Shown here piece after piece: positions 15,972 through 23,567 of a DNA stretch of 64,000 nucleotides. Location: the NCBI GenBank assembly GCA_016218915.1, contig JACRCQ010000009.1, positions 1 through 64,000 on the forward strand, in the 5' to 3' direction. The notes beneath the pieces were generated by a model. The model worked only from the letters and a program-made list of their open reading frames with translations. It searched no databases and was not told the origin of the DNA. The position numbers and the translations under genes are program-made. Each line of letters starts with the position of its first letter. The first letter of the stretch is position 1. The stretch comes from Deltaproteobacteria bacterium. GTDB taxonomy: Bacteria > Myxococcota_A > Polyangia > Polyangiales > Polyangiaceae.

Positions 15972-16907
15972 TCAGGTCTGGCAGACGAACATCAGACCGA
16001 AGTCGACCGTGGCTTTGCAGGCACCGTTGGTGCAGCTATGGCTCTTGCACTGGTCCGAAGTGGTGCATGGCTGGCCATTGGCCACCAGGGTCGTGCAAAC
16101 CTTGGACTCGTTGCAGTACGTCGTCACATCGCACTCGGACTTCGAGGTGGTGCAAGGGGAACCTGCCCCGACCCGCGCAGCGCACTTCTTGTCCTTGGTG
16201 TTGCACCAGGCGGCATCGACGCAATCCGAGTCGCTGTAGTTGCAGGCGTCGCCGATGTTGCCCAGGGGCTTGCAGGCGTGCGTGGCATAATCGCACGTGA
16301 TCCCAGCAGCCTTGTCGCAAAGGTAGCCAACAGCGGGGGCAGTGCCGGACCCGGTGGAGTACATTGTGATGGATCCGTCCCGAGTGCCCACGCATGGGGT
16401 GTCTCCGGCCTTGCCTTCGAGCACGTTGGTGCACGTCTCGGTATTGCTGTTGGTCGTCGAATCGTAGCCGTGCAGGCATTGGACGTCGCCCGCGGATTGC
16501 GCGGCGCAGTCCGAATCTTCGGAGCAGGTCTCGCCAGGCTTTCGCGTGCCCCCGCCCCCCCCCTTGGAGAAGGCTCTGTCGCAGGCCGGATTCGACATGG
16601 CCGACATGTTGCACACCGTCCCGTTGCTCGTCGCTGTGCGGAGCGCAGTCAGGCACTCCTCTCCAGCCTGGGCGTTGTACACGGCGCTGCCGAGCATGGC
16701 CGAGTACGCCTGCGCGCACATGCCCGGATTGCTCTGAACTCCTGCCTCGGCACAGCAGGGCGCAAGGAGCGAGCACATCTCCGAGAGAAACGCGCCACCC
16801 GGGCTCGGCTCGGAGTTGCTGTCACTGCATCCGACGCCGGATGCTACGAGCGCCGCCACGGCGAGCCGCGCTGCGAATCCACTGAGTCCAAGGGTTCTTC
16901 CTGTCAT
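15972..16907 (-). CDS. Cys-rich lipoprotein with GDxCxxxxDC modules
   Basis: The 311-residue lipoprotein (MTGRTLGLSG..., lipobox near ASGVGC) has an N-terminal helical domain with paired cysteines (MCSLLAPCCAEAG) followed by a chain of small disulfide modules. Examples are GETCSEDSDC, GDACNYSDSDC, GSPCTTSKSEC and GQPCTTSDQC, each about 35-40 residues. These Dickkopf-like/GDxC-xDxDC repeats recur in secreted myxobacterial lipoproteins and are probably structural. Specific function is unknown. The start at 16907 was chosen for its signal peptide; the gene lies 55 bp downstream of the radical SAM gene on the same strand. Confidence 0.78.
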   Translation of the reverse strand: MTGRTLGLSGFAARLAVAALVASGVGCSDSNSEPSPGGAFLSEMCSLLAPCCAEAGVQSNPGMCAQAYSAMLGSAVYNAQAGEECLTALRTATSNGTVCNMSAMSNPACDRAFSKGGGGGTRKPGETCSEDSDCAAQSAGDVQCLHGYDSTTNSNTETCTNVLEGKAGDTPCVGTRDGSITMYSTGSGTAPAVGYLCDKAAGITCDYATHACKPLGNIGDACNYSDSDCVDAAWCNTKDKKCAARVGAGSPCTTSKSECDVTTYCNESKVCTTLVANGQPCTTSDQCKSHSCTNGACKATVDFGLMFVCQT

Positions 16908-16962
16908 CCGCTGATGATATCGCCAAGATCGGCGGTTGTCTCGACAACCTGCGCTGGCGGTC

Positions 16963-18234
16963 TCAAAGCTGGAGCGCGGGAGAATCCAGGACGGGAAGAC
17001 GGGCCGGCTGCTCGTGCCCGGACGTGAACTCCTGCTGGTAGGCAGGGAGCCCCCTGTGATGCAGGTAGCAGCACGGATCCTCTGCCAGAGGATCTCCGCA
17101 CGTCGCATACGCCTTGCCCCGGCAACCACCGCAGATGTTCCTGTTCTCGCAGCTGCCGCACGTGCCCTTGAGCTTCGACCGGTCGCGAAGCGACAGGAAG
17201 ATCTCGCTGCGCTGCCAGATGTCGCTGAGCGTCCTGTCTCGCACGCTCCCGCCCGATATGGGGATGAAGGGGCAGGGCCACACGTGCCCGTCGGGCTTGA
17301 CGTACATCAGCCCCCAACCCGCGGCGCATCCGTGGAAGGTGTCGGACGGCTCCTCAGGCTTGGCAGTGGTGTCGTCCCGGTCGAGCAGGTGCGCCCAGTA
17401 CTGCGGGGCGGCCACGGGCTCCACGATCGTGATTGCGTCGCGCTGCAGCGTCCGGATGGTCTGCACCAGCTGCTGGTTGTCCTCTGCGGTGAGCGCGGAG
17501 GCGACGATGCTGCTGCCGCGGCCCATGGGTACGAGCTGGTAGCAGAGCATGATGTCAGCGCGGATGTCGTGGCAGAATCGGATGACGTCCGGAAGCGTCG
17601 CCAGGTTCTCGCGCATCGCCGTGTAGTTGATCTGCACGACCATCCCTGCGGCCTTGCACGACTGGATCCCTCGCAGCGCCCGGTCGAACGCGGTCGGGCT
17701 CCGACGGATGGCGTTGTGGATCTCGGGGTCCGTCGAATCGAAGCCAACGGCGATTCCTCGCACGCCGAGCTTGCGCAGCTCCCGAGCCCGGGCATCGTCG
17801 ATCAGCGTGCCGTTGGTGGCAATCACGTTGACCAGGCCGCGGCGCGTGGAGTGGGCCAGAAGCTCGTCGATGTCCTTGCGCACGAGCGGCTCCCCACCGC
17901 TGAAGGCCAGCATGCGGAACTCGGGCATCGCGGCGAGCTGATCGAGGAAGCGTTTGCCTTCCTCGGTCGTCAGCTCGTTGGGGCCCGCGCTCGAGGAGGT
18001 CGCGTGGCAGTGACGGCACCGCAGGTTGCAGGCTTCGGTGACCTCCCAAACGGCGTGGCGCCCGAATCCGATGCACCCCATGCCGATCGCCCCCGCAGAG
18101 ACTGGAACGGAACGAATGGCGTTGGACCGCAGCCAGGCGCCGAAGTGCCGCCAGCCCGTAGCCTTGCGCATGCGAAGCGCGGCCCGTAGCTGGCGCTGCA
18201 GGTTTCCTACCGCGAAGTAGGGGGAGAGCGTCAT
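16963..18234 (-). CDS. Radical SAM/SPASM enzyme (AhbC/NirJ-like)
   Basis: The 423-residue enzyme has the AdoMet cluster motif in EVTEACNLRCRHCHATS (Cys 69, 73, 76), followed by FSGGEPLVRKDIDELL and VIATNGTLI, the usual SAM-binding GGE and strand motifs. A C-terminal SPASM domain contains CAAGWGLMYVKPDGHVWPC and CGSCENRNICGGC, with further cysteines to CGDPLAEDPC, for auxiliary Fe-S clusters. The WEVTxACNLRCxHC opening resembles the heme-pathway enzymes AhbC/AhbD/NirJ and peptide-modifying SPASM proteins. Its ATG overlaps the stop of the prenyltransferase gene (ATGA), so the two are co-translated and may modify one lipid or cofactor. The substrate is unknown; no short precursor peptide is evident. 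Confidence 0.85.
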   Translation of the reverse strand: MTLSPYFAVGNLQRQLRAALRMRKATGWRHFGAWLRSNAIRSVPVSAGAIGMGCIGFGRHAVWEVTEACNLRCRHCHATSSSAGPNELTTEEGKRFLDQLAAMPEFRMLAFSGGEPLVRKDIDELLAHSTRRGLVNVIATNGTLIDDARARELRKLGVRGIAVGFDSTDPEIHNAIRRSPTAFDRALRGIQSCKAAGMVVQINYTAMRENLATLPDVIRFCHDIRADIMLCYQLVPMGRGSSIVASALTAEDNQQLVQTIRTLQRDAITIVEPVAAPQYWAHLLDRDDTTAKPEEPSDTFHGCAAGWGLMYVKPDGHVWPCPFIPISGGSVRDRTLSDIWQRSEIFLSLRDRSKLKGTCGSCENRNICGGCRGKAYATCGDPLAEDPCCYLHHRGLPAYQQEFTSGHEQPARLPVLDSPALQL

Positions 18235-19172
18235 CGAAGGAGCACTCCCACGCTCACCGCGCACACGAGGTTCAACACGATGGTCGCCCCCGCCGCAGGC
18301 TCGAGCCTGGTGCGGTCGGTCCAGGCACGTCGCACCGCTACCTGGAATGCGAGCCACAGGCCCAGGCACGAGGGGAGCAGCACTGCGACGATTCGCACCC
18401 ACGAGCCAGGGCCGCGAAGGGCGCAGAGCCAGACGAGCGAGGCCACGGTCGACACCATCGCGATAGCGTAGATGATCGCGCCCGCGCGCTTTCCCACGCG
18501 GACCATCAGGTTGCGCTTGCCCGTATCACGGTCTGCCTCGTAGTCCGGGAACTCGTTGATCACGATGATGTTGAACACCGTCAGCGCGATGGGCAGAGCA
18601 GCCAGGTGCGGGAAATCGGGCATGGTCCCGGAGGCCGACGCGTAGCCGGTGACCAGCGTCAGCCAGCCGTAGCAAAGGCCGATGAACAGCTCTCCGACCC
18701 CGCGCTTGACCAGGCGCACCGGCGGTACGGTGTAGACCGCGGCGGTGGCGCCCCCGAACGCGCCGAGCCCGAGCAGCCACAGAGCCGAGTGGACCCAGCA
18801 GACGTACAGGCCGAGGAGCAACGCGACCCCGAAGAACGCCGCCGCCACAAGGCGTACGTGAAGCGCAGGCAGCACCCCTGTTGCGACCATGAGCGTGCCG
18901 CCCGAGAACTTGTTGCGACCGTGTTCGAGCGTGAGCAGGTCCTCGGCCTGGTCATGGGCTTCACCGAACAGGTGGCACCCGACGCAGATCAGCAGCACGG
19001 CGACGGTTCCCGCGAGGGCCGCAGCCATGGACACGAGGCGACCGTGAGCATGGGCGAGCCAGGCGCCGACCACGAAGGGAACGACGGCGACGGAGGTGAA
19101 GGGGAGGCGCAAGGCGGTGAGCCAGGCGACGGGTTTGGGGACGCAGGGGGCGGCGGCGGAAGAGGAGAGCAT
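18231..19172 (-). CDS. UbiA-family prenyltransferase
   Basis: The 313-residue membrane protein has about eight or nine helices and both Asp-rich loops of the UbiA superfamily. The first reads GEAHDQAEDLLTLEHGRNKF, a variant of NDxxDxxxD that keeps the acidic pair and the following R-x-x-x-GG. The second is EFPDYEADRDTGKRNLMVRVG. These loops bind Mg-prenyl diphosphate, and the enzyme transfers a polyprenyl chain to an aromatic or other acceptor. MenA, UbiA, CyoE or archaeal-lipid-like roles cannot be separated by eye. Its coupling to a radical SAM enzyme points to a dedicated quinone, heme or lipid modification. ATG 19172 was chosen over a TTG six bases upstream. Confidence 0.85.
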   Translation of the reverse strand: MLSSSAAAPCVPKPVAWLTALRLPFTSVAVVPFVVGAWLAHAHGRLVSMAAALAGTVAVLLICVGCHLFGEAHDQAEDLLTLEHGRNKFSGGTLMVATGVLPALHVRLVAAAFFGVALLLGLYVCWVHSALWLLGLGAFGGATAAVYTVPPVRLVKRGVGELFIGLCYGWLTLVTGYASASGTMPDFPHLAALPIALTVFNIIVINEFPDYEADRDTGKRNLMVRVGKRAGAIIYAIAMVSTVASLVWLCALRGPGSWVRIVAVLLPSCLGLWLAFQVAVRRAWTDRTRLEPAAGATIVLNLVCAVSVGVLLR

Positions 19173-19326
19173 GGTCAACGCGTTCCATGCGTATCACAGC
19201 TTCCAATGTGTTCAAGACTTTTTGAAAGAAATGAACGCGCCTCGGGCCGCTGGTTCCCGCAAGTTCATCGGAAACTCCGGGAAGAGCGCATGGCTCGGCG
19301 ACCCCGATCCAGCGGGATGCGACACC

Positions 19327-19503
19327 CTATCCGGTCAGGTTGATGATCTTGCCCGTGCCAGGCGGCGCAGCGGATTGAACCAGCTGCACCATCTGCTGGC
19401 CCTGCTCACGGGTCTGGTCCAGGATCTTTCGCGCCACGGCCACGCTCTGCGGCTGGTCTGCCGACACGGCGGACGCAGCTGCGGACACACCTGAGATGCT
19501 CAT
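19327..19503 (-). CDS. YjfB-like putative motility protein, 58 aa
   Basis: This small protein (MSISGVSAAASAVSADQPQS, then VAVARKILDQTREQGQQMVQ) matches from memory the YjfB_motility family, short proteins that start MDIS/MSIS and carry one amphipathic helix rich in Gln and Val. GGAGG lies seven bases before the ATG at 19503. The family name comes from its Bacillus context; a role in motility here is not shown. It is a monocistronic leftward gene between the small lipoprotein and the prenyltransferase operon. Confidence 0.7.
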   Translation of the reverse strand: MSISGVSAAASAVSADQPQSVAVARKILDQTREQGQQMVQLVQSAAPPGTGKIINLTG

Positions 19504-19591
19504 GTTTCCTCCAAGGAGAGGGGGGGTGATCCACAGAACGGTCCGCCGAGCAGAACCTTGAATCCCCGCGCTCGCTGCGGCTGCGTCGCCT

Positions 19592-20050
19592 CTAGAACGG
19601 CGTCTCGCAGTCGTTCGGATGCTGTGTGCAATACGGCGTGACGCAGTTGGAGACCGCTTTGGCCTGGCTCGAGCACGCGGACAACCCGCAGCTCCACTGG
19701 GGGCGGTTCGCGTCGATGCACGCATAGAGCGCATCGTACTGGGACGTGCACCCGGAGGCAGCGCCGAGCGACGCGACCTTGGCGCAAATCGTCGCAACGT
19801 CCAGCGCAGCGTCCGTGCAGTGCTGGCCCATGTAGCCGTACCAATCCAGGCAGATCTGGCTTCCGCCGTCGCCGCTGCTGCCAGCCTTGCCTCCGCCTCC
19901 ATCCTGGCTGCCGGCCTTGCCACCGCCGCCATCGCTACTGCCACCGCCGCCGTCCGTCTCGACCGCAAGGGTCGCGTCGCCGTTGTCGCCACAACCGTAG
20001 CCTGCAAGCACGAGCAACGCCGGGGCGAGAAGCCGCAAAAGGTTCTTCAT
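19592..20050 (-). CDS. Small Cys-rich lipoprotein
   Basis: The 152-residue product has a signal peptide with lipobox AGYGC (Cys 20), a Gly/Asp/Ser linker (about 33-65, with GGGGKAGS repeats) and a ~85-residue domain with ten cysteines. That domain starts ICLDWYGYMGQHC and ends SNCVTPYCTQHPNDCETPF, and it looks like a disulfide-stabilised helical bundle found in other myxobacterial lipoproteins. AGGAGGAGG stands before the ATG. No function is recognised. Confidence 0.78.
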   Translation of the reverse strand: MKNLLRLLAPALLVLAGYGCGDNGDATLAVETDGGGGSSDGGGGKAGSQDGGGGKAGSSGDGGSQICLDWYGYMGQHCTDAALDVATICAKVASLGAASGCTSQYDALYACIDANRPQWSCGLSACSSQAKAVSNCVTPYCTQHPNDCETPF

Positions 20051-20252
20051 TTGTCCTCCTCCTGGTTGCCTCGAGGTGGCTGCAACGAGCGCGCCAGCGC
20101 GGCGATCCTGAGCCTAACCCGCCACAGGGTGGAGATGTCAAGCTTCGCGCCCCTGACGTGGGGTCCTTGCGATCAACCCGAGTCACGACACGTCATGACG
20201 TCGGTACGACAGAGTCGGACAACGGCAGCGTGGGTTCCCAGCAGGTCCCAGC

Positions 20253-21254
20253 TCAGTCGTGGCAGCAGCGGAACCCGCGGGAAGGCTCGGCCTTGCTGCG
20301 CGACGGGATGAAAGTAGGACTTGCGCACGTCATGTCACCATTCACCAAGGAGCCGAACCAGCCCCCGCGCCACCTGCACCAGTCCTTCTCTCCCGTGGAT
20401 TGCTCGCAGGAATCTTCCCATTCGGACACGTTCCCGCTCAAGTCGTAGACACCGTCGTACTCGGTCAGGGGCGAGTGGCAATACGCGTAGCTGGCGACCG
20501 GCGCGGTCGCGCCTCCGTTGGGGTTGACGCCGTTGCACTTGCCCTGGCCGTACCCATGGGTCGCGCTCGACGTTGGATCTCCGCCGTACGGGAAGTTGAA
20601 CACTCCTCCCGAGCTGCAGGCATTGAACCACTGGCTCAACTTCGGATCGTTGCCCCCGGCCTTGACGTTGTTCGAGCCGCCGCCGACCTTGCCGCACAGC
20701 CGCTTGCCCACGCCTGCGCAGTACATGAAGGCGTCACACCAGTCGACGCACACCTGAGGATGAGCGGCGCACCCGGAGCCGCTACACACGGAAGGATCCG
20801 TCGTGCACGCAGTAGCAGGCACATACGAGCTGTTCCAAGCGCAGTAGGCAGGCTGCCCAGTCGTTGAAGGCGTCGCCGCCAGCCACGCCGCGTACTGCTC
20901 CCTCGTCACCTCGGTCGCGTCGATCTGATGCGTGGTCGTTCCCCCGCCCGGCAGAAGTGCGGGCACGGTCACAAGCCGCGCAACGCAGAGCTGACCGTTC
21001 CAACACTGCTCGAGGGTCGCGTTGCAGGTGTAGCTGCCGCACGCGATGGTTCCTCCATCGCCAGCATTGCCGCCATCGCCCCCATAGCCCGCCTTGCCCG
21101 CGCTCGCTCCGCTCCCAGCGCTGCCGCCCTTTGCACCGCTTCCAGCGCTCGCACCCGCTCCCATGCTGTCGTCCACCGAATACGCGGGCAGCGCACAGTG
21201 GATTCCGAGGCCCGTGATCAGCACCGCTGCCAAGACTTGCCCGCAGACTCGCAT
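20253..21254 (-). CDS. Exported FGE/SUMF1-fold protein (paralogue)
   Basis: The 333-residue product (from MRVCGQVLAAVLITG) has a signal peptide, a Gly/Ser/Ala linker, a Cys-rich hinge (IACGSYTCNATLEQCWNG) and an FGE-sulfatase domain. Recognisable pieces are HQIDATEVTREQYAAWLAAT, HPQVCVDWCDAFMYCAGVGK, GVYDLSGNVSEWEDSC and RGFRCCHD. The C-terminal segment reads RGGWFGSLVNGDMTC, where catalytic FGE has RGGSWxCxxxxC. Only the second cysteine is kept, so formylglycine synthesis is unlikely. It is closely similar in order to 7188-8219. ATG 21296 (MDGLRGDL) is an alternative start; 21254 gives a conventional signal peptide. The cysteine GIHC is a weak lipobox. Confidence 0.83.
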   Translation of the reverse strand: MRVCGQVLAAVLITGLGIHCALPAYSVDDSMGAGASAGSGAKGGSAGSGASAGKAGYGGDGGNAGDGGTIACGSYTCNATLEQCWNGQLCVARLVTVPALLPGGGTTTHQIDATEVTREQYAAWLAATPSTTGQPAYCAWNSSYVPATACTTDPSVCSGSGCAAHPQVCVDWCDAFMYCAGVGKRLCGKVGGGSNNVKAGGNDPKLSQWFNACSSGGVFNFPYGGDPTSSATHGYGQGKCNGVNPNGGATAPVASYAYCHSPLTEYDGVYDLSGNVSEWEDSCEQSTGEKDWCRWRGGWFGSLVNGDMTCASPTFIPSRSKAEPSRGFRCCHD

Positions 21255-21468
21255 GGCTGCCTGCACACCGCAGAGATCGCCCCGCAATCCGTCCATCGCC
21301 CCGATGATGCACCTGTTCGGTCCTCTGATCCAGCCTTGATCGGCCGAACGCGGCATGTGTCTAGCGGCGCACATGACAGCGGCGAGCATCACCGTGGCAG
21401 CGCCTGCCAGGCGAGCCAGTCGTTCAACGGGGCCTGCACGCACAGCTGACACGGGGAGAAGTCGCCGC

Positions 21469-21678
21469 TCACCCGTCGCCCGGGTAGATGCACACCTTGT
21501 GAGTCGGCGAGCCGCGTGGTTCGATCCTGCAGGCGTGGGCCTTGCCATAGCTCACGGCCGGACAGTCAGCCACCGTGCGACACACGACGGCGAGCTGGGC
21601 CTGGGTGCAGTTGTTGCGGCACTCGGTGCCTGGCAACCCGGACTTGAGGGACATCACCGACAGACAGCAGTGAAGCAT
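21469..21678 (-). pseudogene. Cys-rich secreted-protein fragment
   Basis: One leftward frame reads MLHCCLSVMSLKSGLPG, then TECRNNCTQAQLAVVCRTVA and DCPAVSYGKAHACRIEP before stopping. The CC...C..C.....C....DCP...C pattern is typical of the C-terminal disulfide domain of myxobacterial secreted proteins. No signal peptide precedes it: upstream codons run into the divergent LamG-like gene. It therefore looks like a truncated 3' remnant, though a short non-exported protein starting at 21678 or 21783 cannot be excluded. Confidence 0.4.
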
Positions 21679-21781
21679 AGGGCCGCAGTCTTCCGGTCGA
21701 TGCAGGTAGCCGGTGACACGGGAGGTGCGCTCCCGGTTGCCAATGGCAGGCGCGCTTCTTTCGGGGTACGATGACGAATTC

Positions 21782-23404
21782 ATGCTGCAGCGCCCCCGCT
21801 TCGTCTGCATTGCATTTCTCGGCGTCTTGCCCGGATGTGACTCCGAGCCTCCCTCTGGCGGCCCATCGCCGCCCGCGGTCGACGCTGGGTTCGACAGCCT
21901 CGCCGACAGCCATGCCGTGGGCGCCAGCGATAGTCCTGGCGATGCGATCGACGCGGAGGCGAGCGATCCATTCGCGGCGCTTCCTCCGACGCTGGAGGCG
22001 CTCGAGGCCAAGCGCGCCGCCGCATGGGCTGCCAACCAGGATCCCGAGGGGGTCTGGGACGTCGTCTACGATGCTGTGGGCAAACCGTCTGATCCTCAAC
22101 GCTTCCCATTCTGGTGGGACAATCCGCAGGATGACGACTGGGATCAGCCGCTCTTGACCTTCCAATGGAACAGCCCTGAACCTGGGTACATGACCGTGGA
22201 TCGCGCGACGGACCCCGCCAACCACGGCAAGACGGGAAACATATGGCGCAGGGACGAGTTCCTGCACCCGATGTACGGATTCACCTACGAGGTGACCGTC
22301 AAGATACTGCCGCAGAGCAACCCGGACGCGTTCTTCATCAACTACATTCATCAACAAGGCAATGTCGGCGTATTGCTGTCGCCCACGCATCTGCGCGCGG
22401 GCAGCTACGACCCGACCGGCTCCAACCAGCAGTTCGAGCTCGACATCGACACCACCGACACCTTTCATTCCTACCGGATCACGCAGGCGCCGTCATCGAG
22501 CGAATTCAAGCTCTACATCGACGGAGCGCTGCGCGGGACCGGCGTGTTCAGCACGAGCTTCATGGTGGGCTCGGCGAGCAACATCGACTTCCCCTACGTG
22601 CTTCTGGGCGACAACAGCAATGATCCGAGCCGCAATGCTGCCTACGTCCTCGACGAGGTGAAGTACAGGCGCGGTGAGGTCGCCCCGGGCCAGTCCATGG
22701 CCATCGTGGACCGCCGCGTCCCTCCCCCGCTCCCTGTGCCGGCTGATGCACCCGAGACCTTCGTGCAGCTGATCGACGGCGATCACCTCGCGACGCCGGA
22801 TCCTGGCAGCCCCCCCGGACCGTCCCAGCCGGTCTGCTACACGGAGCTGTGCAGCAAGGGCAATCACGCGAGCTGGAAGGTCGTGGCCGAGAGCGACTCT
22901 GCCCGCGGGAAGGTGATCGAATACGACGGGCGCAAGGGTCTCTGGTCGTCCATCACGGCTGAGAGCGTGCCAGGGCTCGTGAACAAGGATGGAGTGACCG
23001 TGGAGATGCGGTTTCGGGTGTTCCCCGACTCCCAGAAGCGGTCCTTCTCGTTCAATCACCTTGACGAGATGGGCTCCATGTCCTTCAGCCTGAACCCGGA
23101 CGGCATCGAGGCATTCCAGGGGCTCAAGCCGACCGGATTCCAGTACTTCTCCATCGACTTGACGGATCGTTTCCACGTCATCCGGATGGTTCGCAATGCC
23201 CACGACCTCTACGCGCACTACTACCTGGACGGGCACGATGTGCCCATCATCGTGGACGAGCACCTGGACGGCTCGACGGAGCTGCACGGCTTCCCCGTGA
23301 CCCCGTTCATCCAGTTTGGCGACGTGGGGCTGACCGAGCGGAACAAGGAAGGTCACATCGCGATCGACTACGTGCGTTGGCATGCTGGCGCAGCGGCCCC
23401 GTGA
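21782..23404 (+). CDS. Lipoprotein with two LamG/concanavalin-like beta-sandwich domains
   Basis: The 540-residue product has a signal and lipobox (LPGCDSE, Cys 19), an Asp/Ala/Ser linker to about residue 60, and two tandem jelly-roll-like domains. The first has YEVTVKILPQSNPDAFFINY, DTFHSYRITQAPSSSEFKLY, VLLGDNSND and VLDEVKYRRGE. The second has VTVEMRFRVFPDSQKRSFSF, FHVIRMVRNAHDLYAHYYLD, FIQFGDVGLTERN and IAIDYVRW. The alternation of FHxxRixxxxxxxxLYiDG and VxxDxVRyrxGE is the LamG/glucanase-like fold used for glycan binding. No catalytic residues are evident, so it is probably a surface carbohydrate-binding protein. It lies just upstream of the GH9 gene. Confidence 0.75.
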   Translation: MLQRPRFVCIAFLGVLPGCDSEPPSGGPSPPAVDAGFDSLADSHAVGASDSPGDAIDAEASDPFAALPPTLEALEAKRAAAWAANQDPEGVWDVVYDAVGKPSDPQRFPFWWDNPQDDDWDQPLLTFQWNSPEPGYMTVDRATDPANHGKTGNIWRRDEFLHPMYGFTYEVTVKILPQSNPDAFFINYIHQQGNVGVLLSPTHLRAGSYDPTGSNQQFELDIDTTDTFHSYRITQAPSSSEFKLYIDGALRGTGVFSTSFMVGSASNIDFPYVLLGDNSNDPSRNAAYVLDEVKYRRGEVAPGQSMAIVDRRVPPPLPVPADAPETFVQLIDGDHLATPDPGSPPGPSQPVCYTELCSKGNHASWKVVAESDSARGKVIEYDGRKGLWSSITAESVPGLVNKDGVTVEMRFRVFPDSQKRSFSFNHLDEMGSMSFSLNPDGIEAFQGLKPTGFQYFSIDLTDRFHVIRMVRNAHDLYAHYYLDGHDVPIIVDEHLDGSTELHGFPVTPFIQFGDVGLTERNKEGHIAIDYVRWHAGAAAP

Positions 23405-23567
23405 CATGGGTGGTTCCGAGCGCGGTCCAGCATCGAGCGTGGGTGGCTGTGGATGAAGATGGGACCGAAGCGGCTGCAGCCACCACATCGACGGCGCTTG
23501 CGGGCGAAGGGCCGCCCCAAGCACGGGAGCTGTTCGTCCCCACACCGATCTGCAGTATGATCCCCCC

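Noticed and set aside
21713..21781. In-frame upstream extension of the LamG-like gene
   Set aside because: The extension has no signal peptide, while ATG 21782 gives a clear lipoprotein signal.
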